A stretch of 64,000 nt of DNA, taken from Anaerolineales bacterium (GTDB taxonomy: Bacteria; Chloroflexota; Anaerolineae; Anaerolineales; Villigracilaceae). The stretch spans positions 3,348,001 to 3,412,000 of the forward strand of contig CP129482.1 in NCBI GenBank assembly GCA_030583925.1, given 5' to 3'. The notes beneath the pieces were generated by a model. It had not been told where the DNA came from, searched no databases, and saw nothing but the letters and a program-made list of their open reading frames with translations. The position numbers were made by a program, and so were the translations under genes. This document shows positions 42,172 through 50,634 of this stretch, piece after piece. Positions within the stretch are counted from its first letter, which is position 1. Each line of letters opens with the position of its first letter.

Positions 42172-42238
42172 TGCCACAGAGCGCGCAGAGAAAATGAGAT
42201 TTTATTCTCGTAGAACTCTGTAAGCTCTGTGGCTAAGT
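42172..42238. repeat. Dispersed palindromic repeat (CCACAGAG...CTCTGTGG type)
   Basis: Arms GCCACAGAGCGCGCAGAG and CTCTGTAAGCTCTGTGGC around an AT-rich centre. It overlaps the 3' end of the DUF998 gene (42202-42828). Confidence 0.6.
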
Positions 42239-42828
42239 TGACTCAGCCGCAACGCGATCACTTCACTCCAAACCAAAACCGCCAGCAGGAAAACATAAAA
42301 CGCCGCGCCTTTGAGCCAGAAGGTTGGAAACGCGAGCGCGACGGTCAGCCATGTGTACAAAGATAGATTCTTCCAACGCATATCTTGTTGAAACGCAAAG
42401 CCGAGCAGAATCATTGCGGACGGAAGTGCGACGCCAAGCAAAACAAACGACAGATCATGCAAGCGTCCATGCCAGGTGGCGGGCGTGGATCGAATCGTCG
42501 GGTCGGTGGTGAAGGCGAGACCGGCGAGCGCCAGCCCGGCGGCGGTCAACACGAGGGTGGCGAGAAAGGTCAACGCCGTGCGAGGCAAGCTGAGGCGGAG
42601 TCCTGAAGCGAAGATCGCCAGGCTGAGTCCGCTGAGGAGGAAGGTCGCGGTCATCGCCCAGCCGTAGTCGCCGAGCGCGAGTCCACTGGGCCAATCGAAG
42701 GTGGGTTTTTGAATCGGATGCCAGCCGAGGGAAAGTAGAAAGTCGTATTTGAGAAGCGTGAGGAGAGTTAGGACGGACGCAAACAGAATCGGACCGAGGA
42801 TGCCGATGCGCGCGGCGAGTCGAATCAT
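42202..42828 (-). CDS. DUF998-family membrane protein
   Basis: 208 residues, six hydrophobic segments. Family features: YDFLLSLGWHPIQKPTFDWP, LALGDYGWAMTATFLLSGLS near residues 50-70 and a HGRLHDLSFVLLG segment in the middle, where the His and Asp may be functional. Function unknown. The C-terminal coding region is built from the dispersed repeat at 42172-42238, so the last residues may be a recent extension. Overlaps the DUF1304 gene by 4 bases. Confidence 0.8.
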   Translation of the reverse strand: MIRLAARIGILGPILFASVLTLLTLLKYDFLLSLGWHPIQKPTFDWPSGLALGDYGWAMTATFLLSGLSLAIFASGLRLSLPRTALTFLATLVLTAAGLALAGLAFTTDPTIRSTPATWHGRLHDLSFVLLGVALPSAMILLGFAFQQDMRWKNLSLYTWLTVALAFPTFWLKGAAFYVFLLAVLVWSEVIALRLSQLSHRAYRVLRE

Positions 42829-43178
42829 CTAGCGAGAAACACAGCCGCCAACGCGAGCAAGCCAGGCAGGGCTTGAATGTAAAGAATCGTGCGACGCGTG
42901 GTCAGCCCGCCGTAGATGCCTGCAATGACGACACACACCAAAAAGAAAATTTGAATCGAGGCGTCTTTGGCGATCAATCCCCAAACGAGACCCGCCGCGA
43001 TGAAGCCGTTGTACAGTCCTTGATTCGCGGCGAGCGACGCGGAGGCTTTCGAGTATTCGGGGGTCATCTTGAATCGTTTTCTGCCGAAGGGGTGATCCCA
43101 GAAAAACATTTCGAGCGCGAGAAAACCGAGATGCAATATCGCAACGAGCATGATGAGAATATCGGCGCCGAATTTCAT
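42825..43178 (-). CDS. DUF1304-family membrane protein
   Basis: 117 residues, four membrane helices; AAAGGAG before the ATG. MLVAILHLGFLALEMFFWDH and NQGLYNGFIAAGLVWGL match DUF1304 (YqjF-like) proteins of unknown function. ATGA overlap with the DUF998 gene indicates co-translation. Confidence 0.85.
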   Translation of the reverse strand: MKFGADILIMLVAILHLGFLALEMFFWDHPFGRKRFKMTPEYSKASASLAANQGLYNGFIAAGLVWGLIAKDASIQIFFLVCVVIAGIYGGLTTRRTILYIQALPGLLALAAVFLAR

Positions 43179-43257
43179 GTTGTCTCCTTTTGAGCGTTCA
43201 TGCGATTTTACATTACGGCGATTCTTACCTCGAATTAAAAATATTCAGAATCGCGCA

Positions 43258-43473
43258 TCAAACAGCCAGCGGGGAAAGTTTATAGACGCGGGCTAATTTG
43301 ATTGCAGTTTGAAAATCCTTTTGCCGCAGCGCCTCACGGACATCATCTAATTTCAGCGCGTCATTCACAGACAAATACGGCGACCATTCATCGTCGGTAT
43401 AGATCAATTCCACATCTACTTCAGCAACATATTCATCAACATGAATCAATTTGGAGGCATGTTTCTTGGTCAT
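43258..43473 (-). CDS. Small acidic protein, possible partner/antitoxin of the DUF4258 protein
   Basis: 71 residues, starts with ATGA overlap on the stop of the DUF4258 gene. Pattern [20 protein letters not shown] followed by [19 protein letters not shown]: a short beta hairpin region and a helical region, like small proteins paired with DUF4258 in TA-like loci. No DNA-binding motif is recognised. Order here is DUF4258 first, partner second. Confidence 0.65.
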   Translation of the reverse strand: MTKKHASKLIHVDEYVAEVDVELIYTDDEWSPYLSVNDALKLDDVREALRQKDFQTAIKLARVYKLSPLAV

Positions 43474-43793
43474 TTCTTTCTCCTCATGAAATCATCCGAC
43501 CAACGCGCCGGATCCGGTCGGTAAGCGGTTATCAACACGGCGGGGACGGCGGCGTTTTTTGGTATTCCCCATAGAATATGGATCGGCTTGCCCTGTCTGT
43601 CTTTTTGCAAAACCAGAACGCAGGGACCCTTGGCGTAGTTGGGATATTCTTCCACGACAACCGCTTGCGTCACACTCGCCATCACGTCTCGAACGAGTAT
43701 ATTGTCGTTCGCTAATTCATCATACCCATGCGAGGAGATTTGCGTTTGCCCTTGTTCAATCAGATTACGAATCCGGTCGAAAATCTCGCTCAC
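43470..43793 (-). CDS. DUF4258-family protein, possible toxin
   Basis: 107 residues from GTG 43793, chosen because a full promoter ends 7 nt upstream; the frame extends to 43826. Family features: [20 protein letters not shown] near the start (His and Asp conserved), [20 protein letters not shown] and [20 protein letters not shown], the BrnT/RelE-like fold expected for DUF4258. Small protein partner overlaps by ATGA. Toxin activity is an inference from size, fold and pairing. Confidence 0.72.
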   Translation of the reverse strand: MSEIFDRIRNLIEQGQTQISSHGYDELANDNILVRDVMASVTQAVVVEEYPNYAKGPCVLVLQKDRQGKPIHILWGIPKNAAVPAVLITAYRPDPARWSDDFMRRKK

Positions 43794-43828
43794 GGTCGGA
43801 ATTATACTTGATAAATACGGCATCACAA
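43794..43828 (-). promoter_or_regulatory. Promoter of the DUF4258 pair, leaderless with GTG start
   Basis: Minus strand -35 TTGTGA (43823-43828), 16-bp spacer, -10 TATAAT (43801-43806), 7 nt, then GTG at 43793. Confidence 0.6.
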
Positions 43829-43853
43829 TTCAGCGCTTGCGCGGAACACAGAA

Positions 43854-43888
43854 TTCGAATCTTTACAGAATCAACTTATAATCAGAGC
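43854..43888 (+). promoter_or_regulatory. Promoter of the enoyl-CoA hydratase gene, leaderless
   Basis: -35-like TTCGAA (43854-43859), 17-bp spacer, -10 TATAAT (43877-43882), 6 nt, ATG at 43889. Confidence 0.55.
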
Positions 43889-44662
43889 ATGGCTTACACA
43901 TCTATTCTGGTAGAAACTCGCGGACGTGTCGGACTGGTCACGCTAAATCGCCCACAGGCGTTGAACGCGCTGAACCACGCGCTCATGCGCGAACTCATGG
44001 ACGCGCTCGATGCTTTCGACAAGGATGATGCCATCGGCGCGATGGTGATCACGGGGAACGATAAAGCCTTCGCCGCAGGCGCGGACATCAAAGAGATGGC
44101 GGACGAATCGGCACTGGATATGACGCGCAACGATCACATCGCAGTCTTCGGCAGGATTCGCACGATTCGAAAACCGGTCATCGCGGCGGTTTCGGGCTGG
44201 GTGCTCGGCGGCGGATGCGAGCTCGCCCTCTCATGCGACATGATCGTCGCCTCGGAAACCGCCAAATTCGGCTTACCCGAAGTGACCATCGGCGTCATCC
44301 CCGGCGCGGGCGGCACACAGCGACTTGTCCGCGCGGTGGGGAAATCCATTGCGATGGAAATGATTCTCAATGACCGTAAGATCAACGCGCAGGAGGCGCT
44401 GCATTACGGTCTGGTAAGTCGAGTCGTCCCCGTGAGCGATTATTTCACTGAGGCGCTTAAACTTGCCGAGGAGATCGCCGCACGCGCGCCGCTGGCGATC
44501 CGCGCGGCGAAGCGGGCGATCAATCATTCGTACGAATCGTTCCTCAAAGACGGTCTCGCTGAAGAAAAGCAAATTTTCTACAATCTCTTCGGCACGGAAG
44601 ACCAAAAGGAAGGCATGCAAGCCTTCGTCGAAAAACGCAAACCGAACTGGACGGGGAAATAA
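43889..44662 (+). CDS. Enoyl-CoA hydratase/isomerase family protein
   Basis: 257 residues from ATG 43889. Crotonase fold with oxyanion-hole segment GNDKAFAAGADIKEMADESA, and both catalytic glutamates in their usual contexts: KFGLPEVTIGVIPGAGGTQR and KSIAMEMIL. Therefore likely a true hydratase, adding water to trans-2-enoyl-CoA in fatty-acid or butyrate-type oxidation. The frame continues upstream to 43559 without coding features; the start is set by the -10 box 6 nt away. Followed after 1 nt by an AAC(3)-fold gene. Confidence 0.93.
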   Translation: MAYTSILVETRGRVGLVTLNRPQALNALNHALMRELMDALDAFDKDDAIGAMVITGNDKAFAAGADIKEMADESALDMTRNDHIAVFGRIRTIRKPVIAAVSGWVLGGGCELALSCDMIVASETAKFGLPEVTIGVIPGAGGTQRLVRAVGKSIAMEMILNDRKINAQEALHYGLVSRVVPVSDYFTEALKLAEEIAARAPLAIRAAKRAINHSYESFLKDGLAEEKQIFYNLFGTEDQKEGMQAFVEKRKPNWTGK

Positions 44663-44663
44663 A

Positions 44664-45458
44664 ATGTTGGATTATCCTGAACTCAAATCGTATTTTGACT
44701 CGCTGAACTTATCCGATAAGCCCGTGATCGCGCACGCGTCGCTCAAACCGTTCGGTTACATCCGCGACGGCGCAGACGGTGTCTTGCGGGCCATGCTCGA
44801 TTCGTTCCAAAGCCTCGTCATGCCAACGTTCACCTACTGGACGAAGATCGCCCCCAAAGTAGGACCCGCCAACAACGCCATGCTCTATGGCAAAGAAGAG
44901 AATTTGAACAAGCAGGCGGTTTCGTTTAAACACGACCTGCCCGTGGATACAATGATGGGTATCCTTCCCGAAGCCTTGCGGAATCATCCGATGGCAACGC
45001 GGACGGCGCATCCCATTCTTTCGTTTGCAGGTGTCAACGCCGAGTCCATTCTCGCCACGCAGACGTTGTTCGACCCACTCGCCCCCATTGGCGCGCTGGC
45101 AGAACAGGATGGCTGGGTGGTGTTGATCAATGTGGACCACACCAATAACACAAGCATTCACTATGCGGAAAAACTTACAGGCAGGAAGCAATTCCTGCGT
45201 TGGGCGCTGGTCGGCGACCGCGCAGTGGAATGTCCCAACTACCCGGGCGATTCAAGCGGATTCCAAGCCATTGAGCCGCACATCAAGTCCGATGTCTTCC
45301 GCGTGGAAGTCGGCAAGGGCTTTATCGAAGCCATGCCGCTGAAACGTCTGCTCGATGTGGCTCAGGGATTAATTAAAAACGATCCGCTCGCCTTGTTGTG
45401 CGAGCGGGAGGATTGTTTGATGTGTAATGAAGTGCGGGGGATTCAGGCAGTGGGGTGA
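44664..45458 (+). CDS. AAC(3)-family N-acetyltransferase
   Basis: 264 residues. Antibiotic_NAT fold: PVIAHASLKPFGYIRDGADG, then LVMPTFTYWTK, GALAEQDGWVVLINVDHTNN and TSIHYAE, a variant of the catalytic THNTSLHLAE region. C-terminus has two Cys pairs (LCEREDCLMC), unusual for the drug enzymes. Most chromosomal members are housekeeping or uncharacterised acetyltransferases, so antibiotic resistance should not be assumed. One nt downstream of the enoyl-CoA hydratase gene. Confidence 0.87.
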   Translation: MLDYPELKSYFDSLNLSDKPVIAHASLKPFGYIRDGADGVLRAMLDSFQSLVMPTFTYWTKIAPKVGPANNAMLYGKEENLNKQAVSFKHDLPVDTMMGILPEALRNHPMATRTAHPILSFAGVNAESILATQTLFDPLAPIGALAEQDGWVVLINVDHTNNTSIHYAEKLTGRKQFLRWALVGDRAVECPNYPGDSSGFQAIEPHIKSDVFRVEVGKGFIEAMPLKRLLDVAQGLIKNDPLALLCEREDCLMCNEVRGIQAVG

Positions 45459-45464
45459 TTCGGG

Positions 45465-45896
45465 TCAAAGTTCTGAAACCGAATGAACCCATTTCAACTT
45501 TAAATCTTTTCGACAACGATTTGCAAGACGTTCGTCTGCCGTCCAAAAATCAACGGCAAGTTTTTCAGCCAATGCTACATAAAAAGCATCGTACGCTTTG
45601 GATTGACCGAGTTTGCCAGCCCATTCAAGCGCGCGCAAGCTCAACTCTTCATCCTCATCGAGAATTTCAAAACGCAAAGTATGAATAGCGCGTAAAGCCT
45701 CTTCCGCCTCATCGAAGGACATTTCCTTGTGCACAATTCTCAAACGAATCGCGGTGGCGGTCTCGCTCATCCATAAGCGCGGCGCGCAGGGGGTGATCTG
45801 TTCACGATCGACTCTGTCCCAAAATCGAGACAGGCTATCATTCATTTTCGTTATTGTATTGACAGCAACGTTAGCGTCTACGACCCAATAGCTCAT
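45465..45896 (-). CDS. PIN-domain toxin, VapC-like
   Basis: 143 residues with the four acidic residues of the PIN nuclease: VVDANVAVNTI (D7), MSETATAIR (E about 46), AYDAFYVALAE (D about 101) and FWTADERLANRC (D about 120). Probably a Mg2+-dependent RNase acting on tRNA or mRNA. The start overlaps the antitoxin gene upstream by 26 bases, the typical VapBC layout. Convergent with the AAC(3)-fold gene 6 nt away. Confidence 0.88.
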   Translation of the reverse strand: MSYWVVDANVAVNTITKMNDSLSRFWDRVDREQITPCAPRLWMSETATAIRLRIVHKEMSFDEAEEALRAIHTLRFEILDEDEELSLRALEWAGKLGQSKAYDAFYVALAEKLAVDFWTADERLANRCRKDLKLKWVHSVSEL

Positions 45897-46167
45897 TGGC
45901 TCTCTCTTCCCGAGCTTGTTCTAACAATTTTACTGAATCGATCACGGGCTTTCCCTTGCGCCGTTTCAATATTCGAGCGCTCAATTCGCGGCCGTATTGC
46001 AAAGCCAGCGCGCGTTCGCGTTGTCGGCTGTTATCCTCTTGCAAGCCCGCGGTGATATATTCCCGGACCAGATCGCTGACACTGCGCTTTTTCTGCGCGG
46101 CGAGTTTCTCCAACGCGCTGCGTTGGCGGCGTTCCAATAAAAGGTTTACTCGTTGAAGGTCTGCCAT
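45871..46167 (-). CDS. RHH-type antitoxin, VapB-like
   Basis: 98 residues. N-terminal ribbon-helix-helix (QRVNLLLERRQRSALEKLAA then KKRSVSDLVREYITAGLQ), expected to dimerise and bind the operon promoter; C-terminal tail is Arg/Glu-rich and should wrap the PIN toxin. Overlaps the toxin gene by 26 bases. Confidence 0.85.
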   Translation of the reverse strand: MADLQRVNLLLERRQRSALEKLAAQKKRSVSDLVREYITAGLQEDNSRQRERALALQYGRELSARILKRRKGKPVIDSVKLLEQAREERANELLGRRR

Positions 46168-46221
46168 TCACGCTCCTTTCCCCGAATTATACACACCCAC
46201 ATGCGCATACGTCAATCTGCC

Positions 46222-49200
46222 CTACTGGAAGGTAATCTCCTCCACGCGCCAACTTTCTTCGCCGATCAACTTTTTGAGGCGTTCGAGCATTTCGGGGCAG
46301 ACGCGCGTGGTATCGTTGGGGAAATCGATCAAGTGTCCCGATCCGTTTTCGAATATCTGAAAACTGAATCGGTCGCGCCCGTGAAATGAGATCAACGTGC
46401 CATACATGGTTTTGATACGTCGACGGTCGCGCTCTTTGTCGCCCGTCGAGCGCAGCATCACCGTGATCTGTTTGGGCGGATGTTTCTGGTCCTCTTCTTT
46501 GACCAGCGTGGTGTAAATGGATTTGAGGGAGGTGACCACCGCTTCGCGCGCCAATTCATCCTGATTCGGCTCTTCATCGTGAATCTCAGCCTGAGCTGAC
46601 CCCCCTTCCGTCCCCCCTGAAAGGGTGGATGCCAATTCACGCGGCGGCGTGACTTCTTCGCTCTTCTTGAACTTCGGCTCAGGCTTGGATGCGATGGCGC
46701 GCTCGTCAAACGACGGTTGCCATTCGTTGTCCCAACCATCGGGGAAGTTGTCGGGCGGAGGAGGCATACCCCCTCCCTCCCCTCCCCCATTTTCTTCGAA
46801 AATGGGGGAGGCAGGTGGGGGTGCGGGATAAGCAGGTGATGATTCAGCAACTTGAAGCGCGGGCTTGAGAGCCATCGGCTTCGGTTGCGTGGATTTGATG
46901 TTGAGCGGCGTGACGAGAGTCGGCTTGGGCTGTGGAGTCGCTGGTTTGGGCGAGGCAGGCTTCGGCTGGGAAAGAGGCGGATTTACCTCATCCAAAGATT
47001 CGAGAATTTTGATTTCCGTCCGAACAGTATCCACTAAAATTTTTGGCGGAGTCGAGTTTGAATCCACTTTGCCTTCGACGATCACGATCTGACCGACAGT
47101 GAGTTGCTCGCGCGTTTTCTCCCACGTGCGCGGGAAGAGGACGAGCTCGATGTTGCCTTGAATGTCTTCGAGCGTGACGAAGCCCATCGGCTTGTTGGTC
47201 TTGGTCATGTATGGGCGGACGTTGGTGATGAGACCCGCCACACGGACTTTTTCTTCGTGCGCGGCTTCGGGGAGTTGACCCGAAAAATAACTGACGATCT
47301 GCGCGAAGGTTTTTTGATACGGCGTGAGCGGATGATCGGAAATATATAAGCCGATGAGTTCGCGCTCCCAGTTGAGCATCTCGCGCTTGTCCACGTTGTT
47401 GACTTCAGGCAGGATGATTTCTTCAACGACTCCAGTCGTTGCGCCGAAAAGACTCATCTGCCCCGCATCCGCCGCGCGGAAGTGCGCGGCGCTGATGGCG
47501 ACGATGCGATCGAGCGAGGCGAGCAACGCGGCGCGGTTGCCGAACGAATCCATCGCGCCAACTTTGATGAGACATTCGAGGGCGCGCTTGCCCACCGCGC
47601 GCAGGTCGGCACGGCGCGCAAAATCGTTGAGGTCTTTGTAGTTTCCGTTTTGGTCGCGTTCGGTGAGGATGGTTTCCACCGCGGCTTGACCGACATTCTT
47701 CACTGCGCCAATGCCAAAGCGAATGCTCGGTTTTTTGCTCGAGCCGCCGTCCTCGGCGGGGACATCTTCGATTTGAAAATCCCAGCCTGAGGCGTTGATG
47801 TCAATCGGCAGGACGGGCACGCCCATACTGCGCGCGTCCGAAACATAAAAAGCGACTTTCTCGATCTGACTCGCAGATGCCGAAAGCAGCGCGGTCATGT
47901 ATTCTGTTGGATAGTTCGCTTTGAGATAAGCGGTCTGCACCGCGATCACGCCGTAATCGGCGGCATGAGATTTGTTGAATCCATACCTCGCAAACTCCTC
48001 CCAATCGCTGTAAATGGATTCGGCGACGCTTTGTTCCATCCCTTGCTTGACCGCGCCCGTCACAAACTTGTTGCGGTGCTTGTCAATATCCTGTTTGTTT
48101 TTCTTCGAGATCGCCTTGCGAAGTTCATCCGACTCAGACGGCGTATAACCCGCGAGTTCGACGGCGGCGCGCATCAACTGTTCTTGATAGACGGGGATTC
48201 CGAACGTGTCTTGGAAAATGGGTTGCAACGCGGGGTGACGATATTCCACCTCCGCTTCACCTTGCATGCGCGCGATGTAATCGGGGATGAACGCCATCGG
48301 TCCTGGGCGATACAACGCGACCATGGCGATGATATTATCCAGACTCTTCGGCTTCATCTGGACGATCCAACGCGTCATGCCGCCGCCTTCAACCTGAAAC
48401 AAGCCAGCGGTCTGTCCCGCGCCCATGATCTCGAACGATTTCGGATCGTCCAGCGGGATGTTATTCAAATCCAATTTCACGCCGTGACGTTTCTCGATCA
48501 AGTCGCACGCTTTTGCCATGACCGATAACGTGATGAGTCCGAGAAAATCCACTTTCAACATGCCGAGCGAATCGAGGATGCCCATTTCGAACTGCGTCAC
48601 CGTTTTGATCGGCGTCTCCTCCGAGCCAGAGGTGGGGCGATGCAACGGCAAATATTCAACGATGGGTTGGTCTGAAATCACCACGCCCGCGGCATGTGTC
48701 CCTGCGTTACGCACAGTGCCTTCCATTTTTGCGGCGGTGTCGATCAATTCGCGCAAGTGCGGCTGTTCGTTATAAATTTTCTTGAAGTCGGGAATCGCCA
48801 GCGCGTCTTCCATCGTAGTCTGACGCCCCGAAACAAACGGCACAAGTTTCGCCACTCGATCCACTTCGGGCAACGGGATGTCCATCACGCGTCCCACGTC
48901 TCGCAGCGCGGCTTTCGTGCCCATCGTGCCAAACGTGATGATCTGCGCGACCTTGTCGCTTCCATATTTGCGCGTGCAATATTCGAGCATCTCGGCGCGG
49001 CGGTCGTCACGGAAGTCCAAATCAATATCGGGCATCGAGATGCGCCCTGGATTCAAAAACCGCTCGAACAGCAGATCATGTTGAAGCGGGTCAACCAGCG
49101 TGATCTCCAACACGTACGCGACGATCGAACCAGCGGCAGACCCGCGTGCGTTGTACCAAATTCCATTTTCACGCGCGTGACGGCACAGATCCCAGACGAT

Positions 49201-50217
49201 GAGGAAGTACGCGTCGAATCCCATTTTGTTGACGACGCCCAACTCATAATCGATTCTTTCTTGGACCTTTTGGCTGGTCGCGCTTTCCCCATACCTTTTC
49301 CGCGCCCCATCCTCGCACAGATGACGCAAGTAACTCGCCACCGTGAACCCATCAGGGACGGGAAAATCGGGCAGGTGATAGCCCTTGAACGACAAGTCCA
49401 CGTGACAGCGTTCGGTGATGAGGAGCGTGTTGCTTAACGACTCGGGAACTTCGGCGAAGAGTCGACTCATCTCAGCGGGCGTGCGGAGGTAGTACGAGTC
49501 GTCGGACATGCGCATCCGCTCGGGGTCCGCAAGAACCGTTTGAGTCTGAATCGCCAGCAGAATGTCCTGCAAACGCGCGTCATCCTGATTGATGTAATGC
49601 ACGTCGTTGGTCGCGATGTACTTCGCCGAGTGTTTCATCCCCATCTCAAGTAGTTTCTTGTTGAGGTCGGTGATCTCTTTGATGTTGTGCTGTTGCAGTT
49701 CGATGAAGAAATTGTCGCGCCCGAAGACGTCGTAATACCAATTCATCCGCCTCACGGCTTCTTCGGTCTTCTCCTCCAACAACAACCGCGGTATCTCCGC
49801 CGACATACACCCCGACGTGGCGATAATTCCTTCGGCGTGTTTGGCTAAAAATTCGTGGTCAATGCGCGGATAATAATAGAAGCCGTCGAGTTGCGCGGCG
49901 GAGGAAATTTTGAGCAGGTTTTTGTAGCCTGTTTCGTTTTCAGCGAGCAATAACAAATGGGATGATGTTCTATCCAGTTTCGAGTCGCGGTCGCTCATCG
50001 TCCGCGCCGCCAAATACGCTTCCACGCCGATGATCGGCTTGATTCCCGCTTTAGTCGCGGCTTTGTAAAAGTCCATCACGCCGAACATCGTGCCGTGATC
50101 GGTGATCGCGACCGCAGACATCTCCAATTCCTTCACGCGCTCGACCAGCTTCGTGATATTCGAGAAGCCGTCGAGCAGAGAGTATGAGGTATGAACGTGG
50201 AGGTGGGCGAAGGACAT
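46222..50217 (-). CDS. dnaE: DNA polymerase III subunit alpha
   Basis: 1331 residues, about 170 longer than E. coli DnaE because of a long linker near the C-terminus. PHP domain at the start (FAHLHVHTSYSLLDG), polymerase active-site aspartates in PDIDLDFRDDRR (about residues 395-407), catalytic palm, HhH and OB-fold (about 980-1075, VAGLITNVRPYMTKTNKPMG). Residues about 1085-1230 are a Pro/Lys/Gly-rich linker containing two palindromic DNA insertions (46597-46630, 46767-46828); the last 100 residues form a small conserved C-terminal domain. Main replicative polymerase. A minus-strand -10 TATAAT at 50257-50262 precedes it. Confidence 0.97.
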   Translation of the reverse strand: MSFAHLHVHTSYSLLDGFSNITKLVERVKELEMSAVAITDHGTMFGVMDFYKAATKAGIKPIIGVEAYLAARTMSDRDSKLDRTSSHLLLLAENETGYKNLLKISSAAQLDGFYYYPRIDHEFLAKHAEGIIATSGCMSAEIPRLLLEEKTEEAVRRMNWYYDVFGRDNFFIELQQHNIKEITDLNKKLLEMGMKHSAKYIATNDVHYINQDDARLQDILLAIQTQTVLADPERMRMSDDSYYLRTPAEMSRLFAEVPESLSNTLLITERCHVDLSFKGYHLPDFPVPDGFTVASYLRHLCEDGARKRYGESATSQKVQERIDYELGVVNKMGFDAYFLIVWDLCRHARENGIWYNARGSAAGSIVAYVLEITLVDPLQHDLLFERFLNPGRISMPDIDLDFRDDRRAEMLEYCTRKYGSDKVAQIITFGTMGTKAALRDVGRVMDIPLPEVDRVAKLVPFVSGRQTTMEDALAIPDFKKIYNEQPHLRELIDTAAKMEGTVRNAGTHAAGVVISDQPIVEYLPLHRPTSGSEETPIKTVTQFEMGILDSLGMLKVDFLGLITLSVMAKACDLIEKRHGVKLDLNNIPLDDPKSFEIMGAGQTAGLFQVEGGGMTRWIVQMKPKSLDNIIAMVALYRPGPMAFIPDYIARMQGEAEVEYRHPALQPIFQDTFGIPVYQEQLMRAAVELAGYTPSESDELRKAISKKNKQDIDKHRNKFVTGAVKQGMEQSVAESIYSDWEEFARYGFNKSHAADYGVIAVQTAYLKANYPTEYMTALLSASASQIEKVAFYVSDARSMGVPVLPIDINASGWDFQIEDVPAEDGGSSKKPSIRFGIGAVKNVGQAAVETILTERDQNGNYKDLNDFARRADLRAVGKRALECLIKVGAMDSFGNRAALLASLDRIVAISAAHFRAADAGQMSLFGATTGVVEEIILPEVNNVDKREMLNWERELIGLYISDHPLTPYQKTFAQIVSYFSGQLPEAAHEEKVRVAGLITNVRPYMTKTNKPMGFVTLEDIQGNIELVLFPRTWEKTREQLTVGQIVIVEGKVDSNSTPPKILVDTVRTEIKILESLDEVNPPLSQPKPASPKPATPQPKPTLVTPLNIKSTQPKPMALKPALQVAESSPAYPAPPPASPIFEENGGGEGGGMPPPPDNFPDGWDNEWQPSFDERAIASKPEPKFKKSEEVTPPRELASTLSGGTEGGSAQAEIHDEEPNQDELAREAVVTSLKSIYTTLVKEEDQKHPPKQITVMLRSTGDKERDRRRIKTMYGTLISFHGRDRFSFQIFENGSGHLIDFPNDTTRVCPEMLERLKKLIGEESWRVEEITFQ
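46597..46630. repeat. GC-rich palindromic element inside dnaE (first)
   Basis: CCCCCCTTCCGTCCCCCCTG followed by AAAGGGTGGATG; on the coding strand it encodes STLSGGTEGGSA in the DnaE linker. Confidence 0.55.
46767..46828. repeat. GC-rich palindromic element inside dnaE (second)
   Basis: Inner hairpin CTCCCCCATTTTC-TTC-GAAAATGGGGGAG within outer arms ACCCCCTCC and AGGTGGGGGT. In frame; encodes PPPASPIFEENGGGEGGG in the DnaE linker. Same style as the element at 1283-1350. Confidence 0.7.
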
Positions 50218-50256
50218 TTCAGTGATCAGTCATCAGTGAACGGTGGAGTAGTTGGG

Positions 50257-50262
50257 ATTATA
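50257..50262 (-). promoter_or_regulatory. dnaE: -10 box upstream of dnaE
   Basis: Minus strand TATAAT 40 nt before the dnaE ATG, followed by a heptamer-like ATCAGTG repeat. No unambiguous -35. Confidence 0.45.
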
Positions 50263-50303
50263 GCACGGGTGTTCGAGGATGAAGTTTAAAATATCAAGCA
50301 ACA

Positions 50304-50634
50304 AAAAATCCTCCATTACGGAGGAAATTTCAGTGAGCGCGGAGGGGATCGAATATCATCCCCCCTGCGGGGACACTCAACAAAAAATCCTCATGCTGAG
50401 GATTTTAGTGAGCGCGGAGGGGATCGAATAACATCCCCCCTGCGGGGACACTCAACAAAAAATCCTCATGCTGAGGATTTTAGTGAGCGCGGAGGGGATC
50501 GAATAACATCCCCCCTGCGGGGACACTCAACAAAAAATCCTCATGCTGAGGATTTTAGTGAGCGCGGAGGGGATCGAATAACATCCCCCCTGCGGGGACC
50601 ACCAACAAAACGACCCTCACAATGAGGGTCTGTA
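50304..50634 (-). repeat. Tandem array of tRNA-Lys 3' ends, each followed by a terminator
   Basis: The 19-20 nt 3' end of the neighbouring tRNA-Lys (TTCGATCCCCTCCGCGCTCA on the minus strand) recurs at + positions starting 50335, 50410, 50485 and 50560, with the tRNA's own at 50636: periods of 75, 75, 75 and 76 bp. Each unit on the minus strand consists of GTCCCCGCAGGGGGGATGTT, the tRNA 3' segment, and a hairpin AATCCTCAGCATGAGGATT with T-run. The last unit (toward 50304) has a diverged hairpin TCCTCCGTAATGGAGGA. Organisation is like the tyrT-rtT repeats of E. coli. No spacers and no cas genes, so not CRISPR. Confidence 0.9.
50606..50630 (-). terminator. Terminator directly after tRNA-Lys
   Basis: Minus strand GACCCTCA-TTG-TGAGGGTC then GTTTTG. 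First of five terminator hairpins in series; the others lie near 50536-50555, 50461-50480, 50386-50406 and 50303-50331. Confidence 0.8.

Noticed and set aside
44664..45458. Aminoglycoside resistance gene
   Set aside because: It has the AAC(3) fold but is an ordinary chromosomal member beside enoyl-CoA hydratase, with an altered active-site context and extra Cys; resistance cannot be claimed.
50304..50634. Regular repeats that could suggest a CRISPR array
   Set aside because: The 75-bp units are contiguous with no unique spacers, contain tRNA-Lys 3' ends and terminators, and no cas genes lie nearby.
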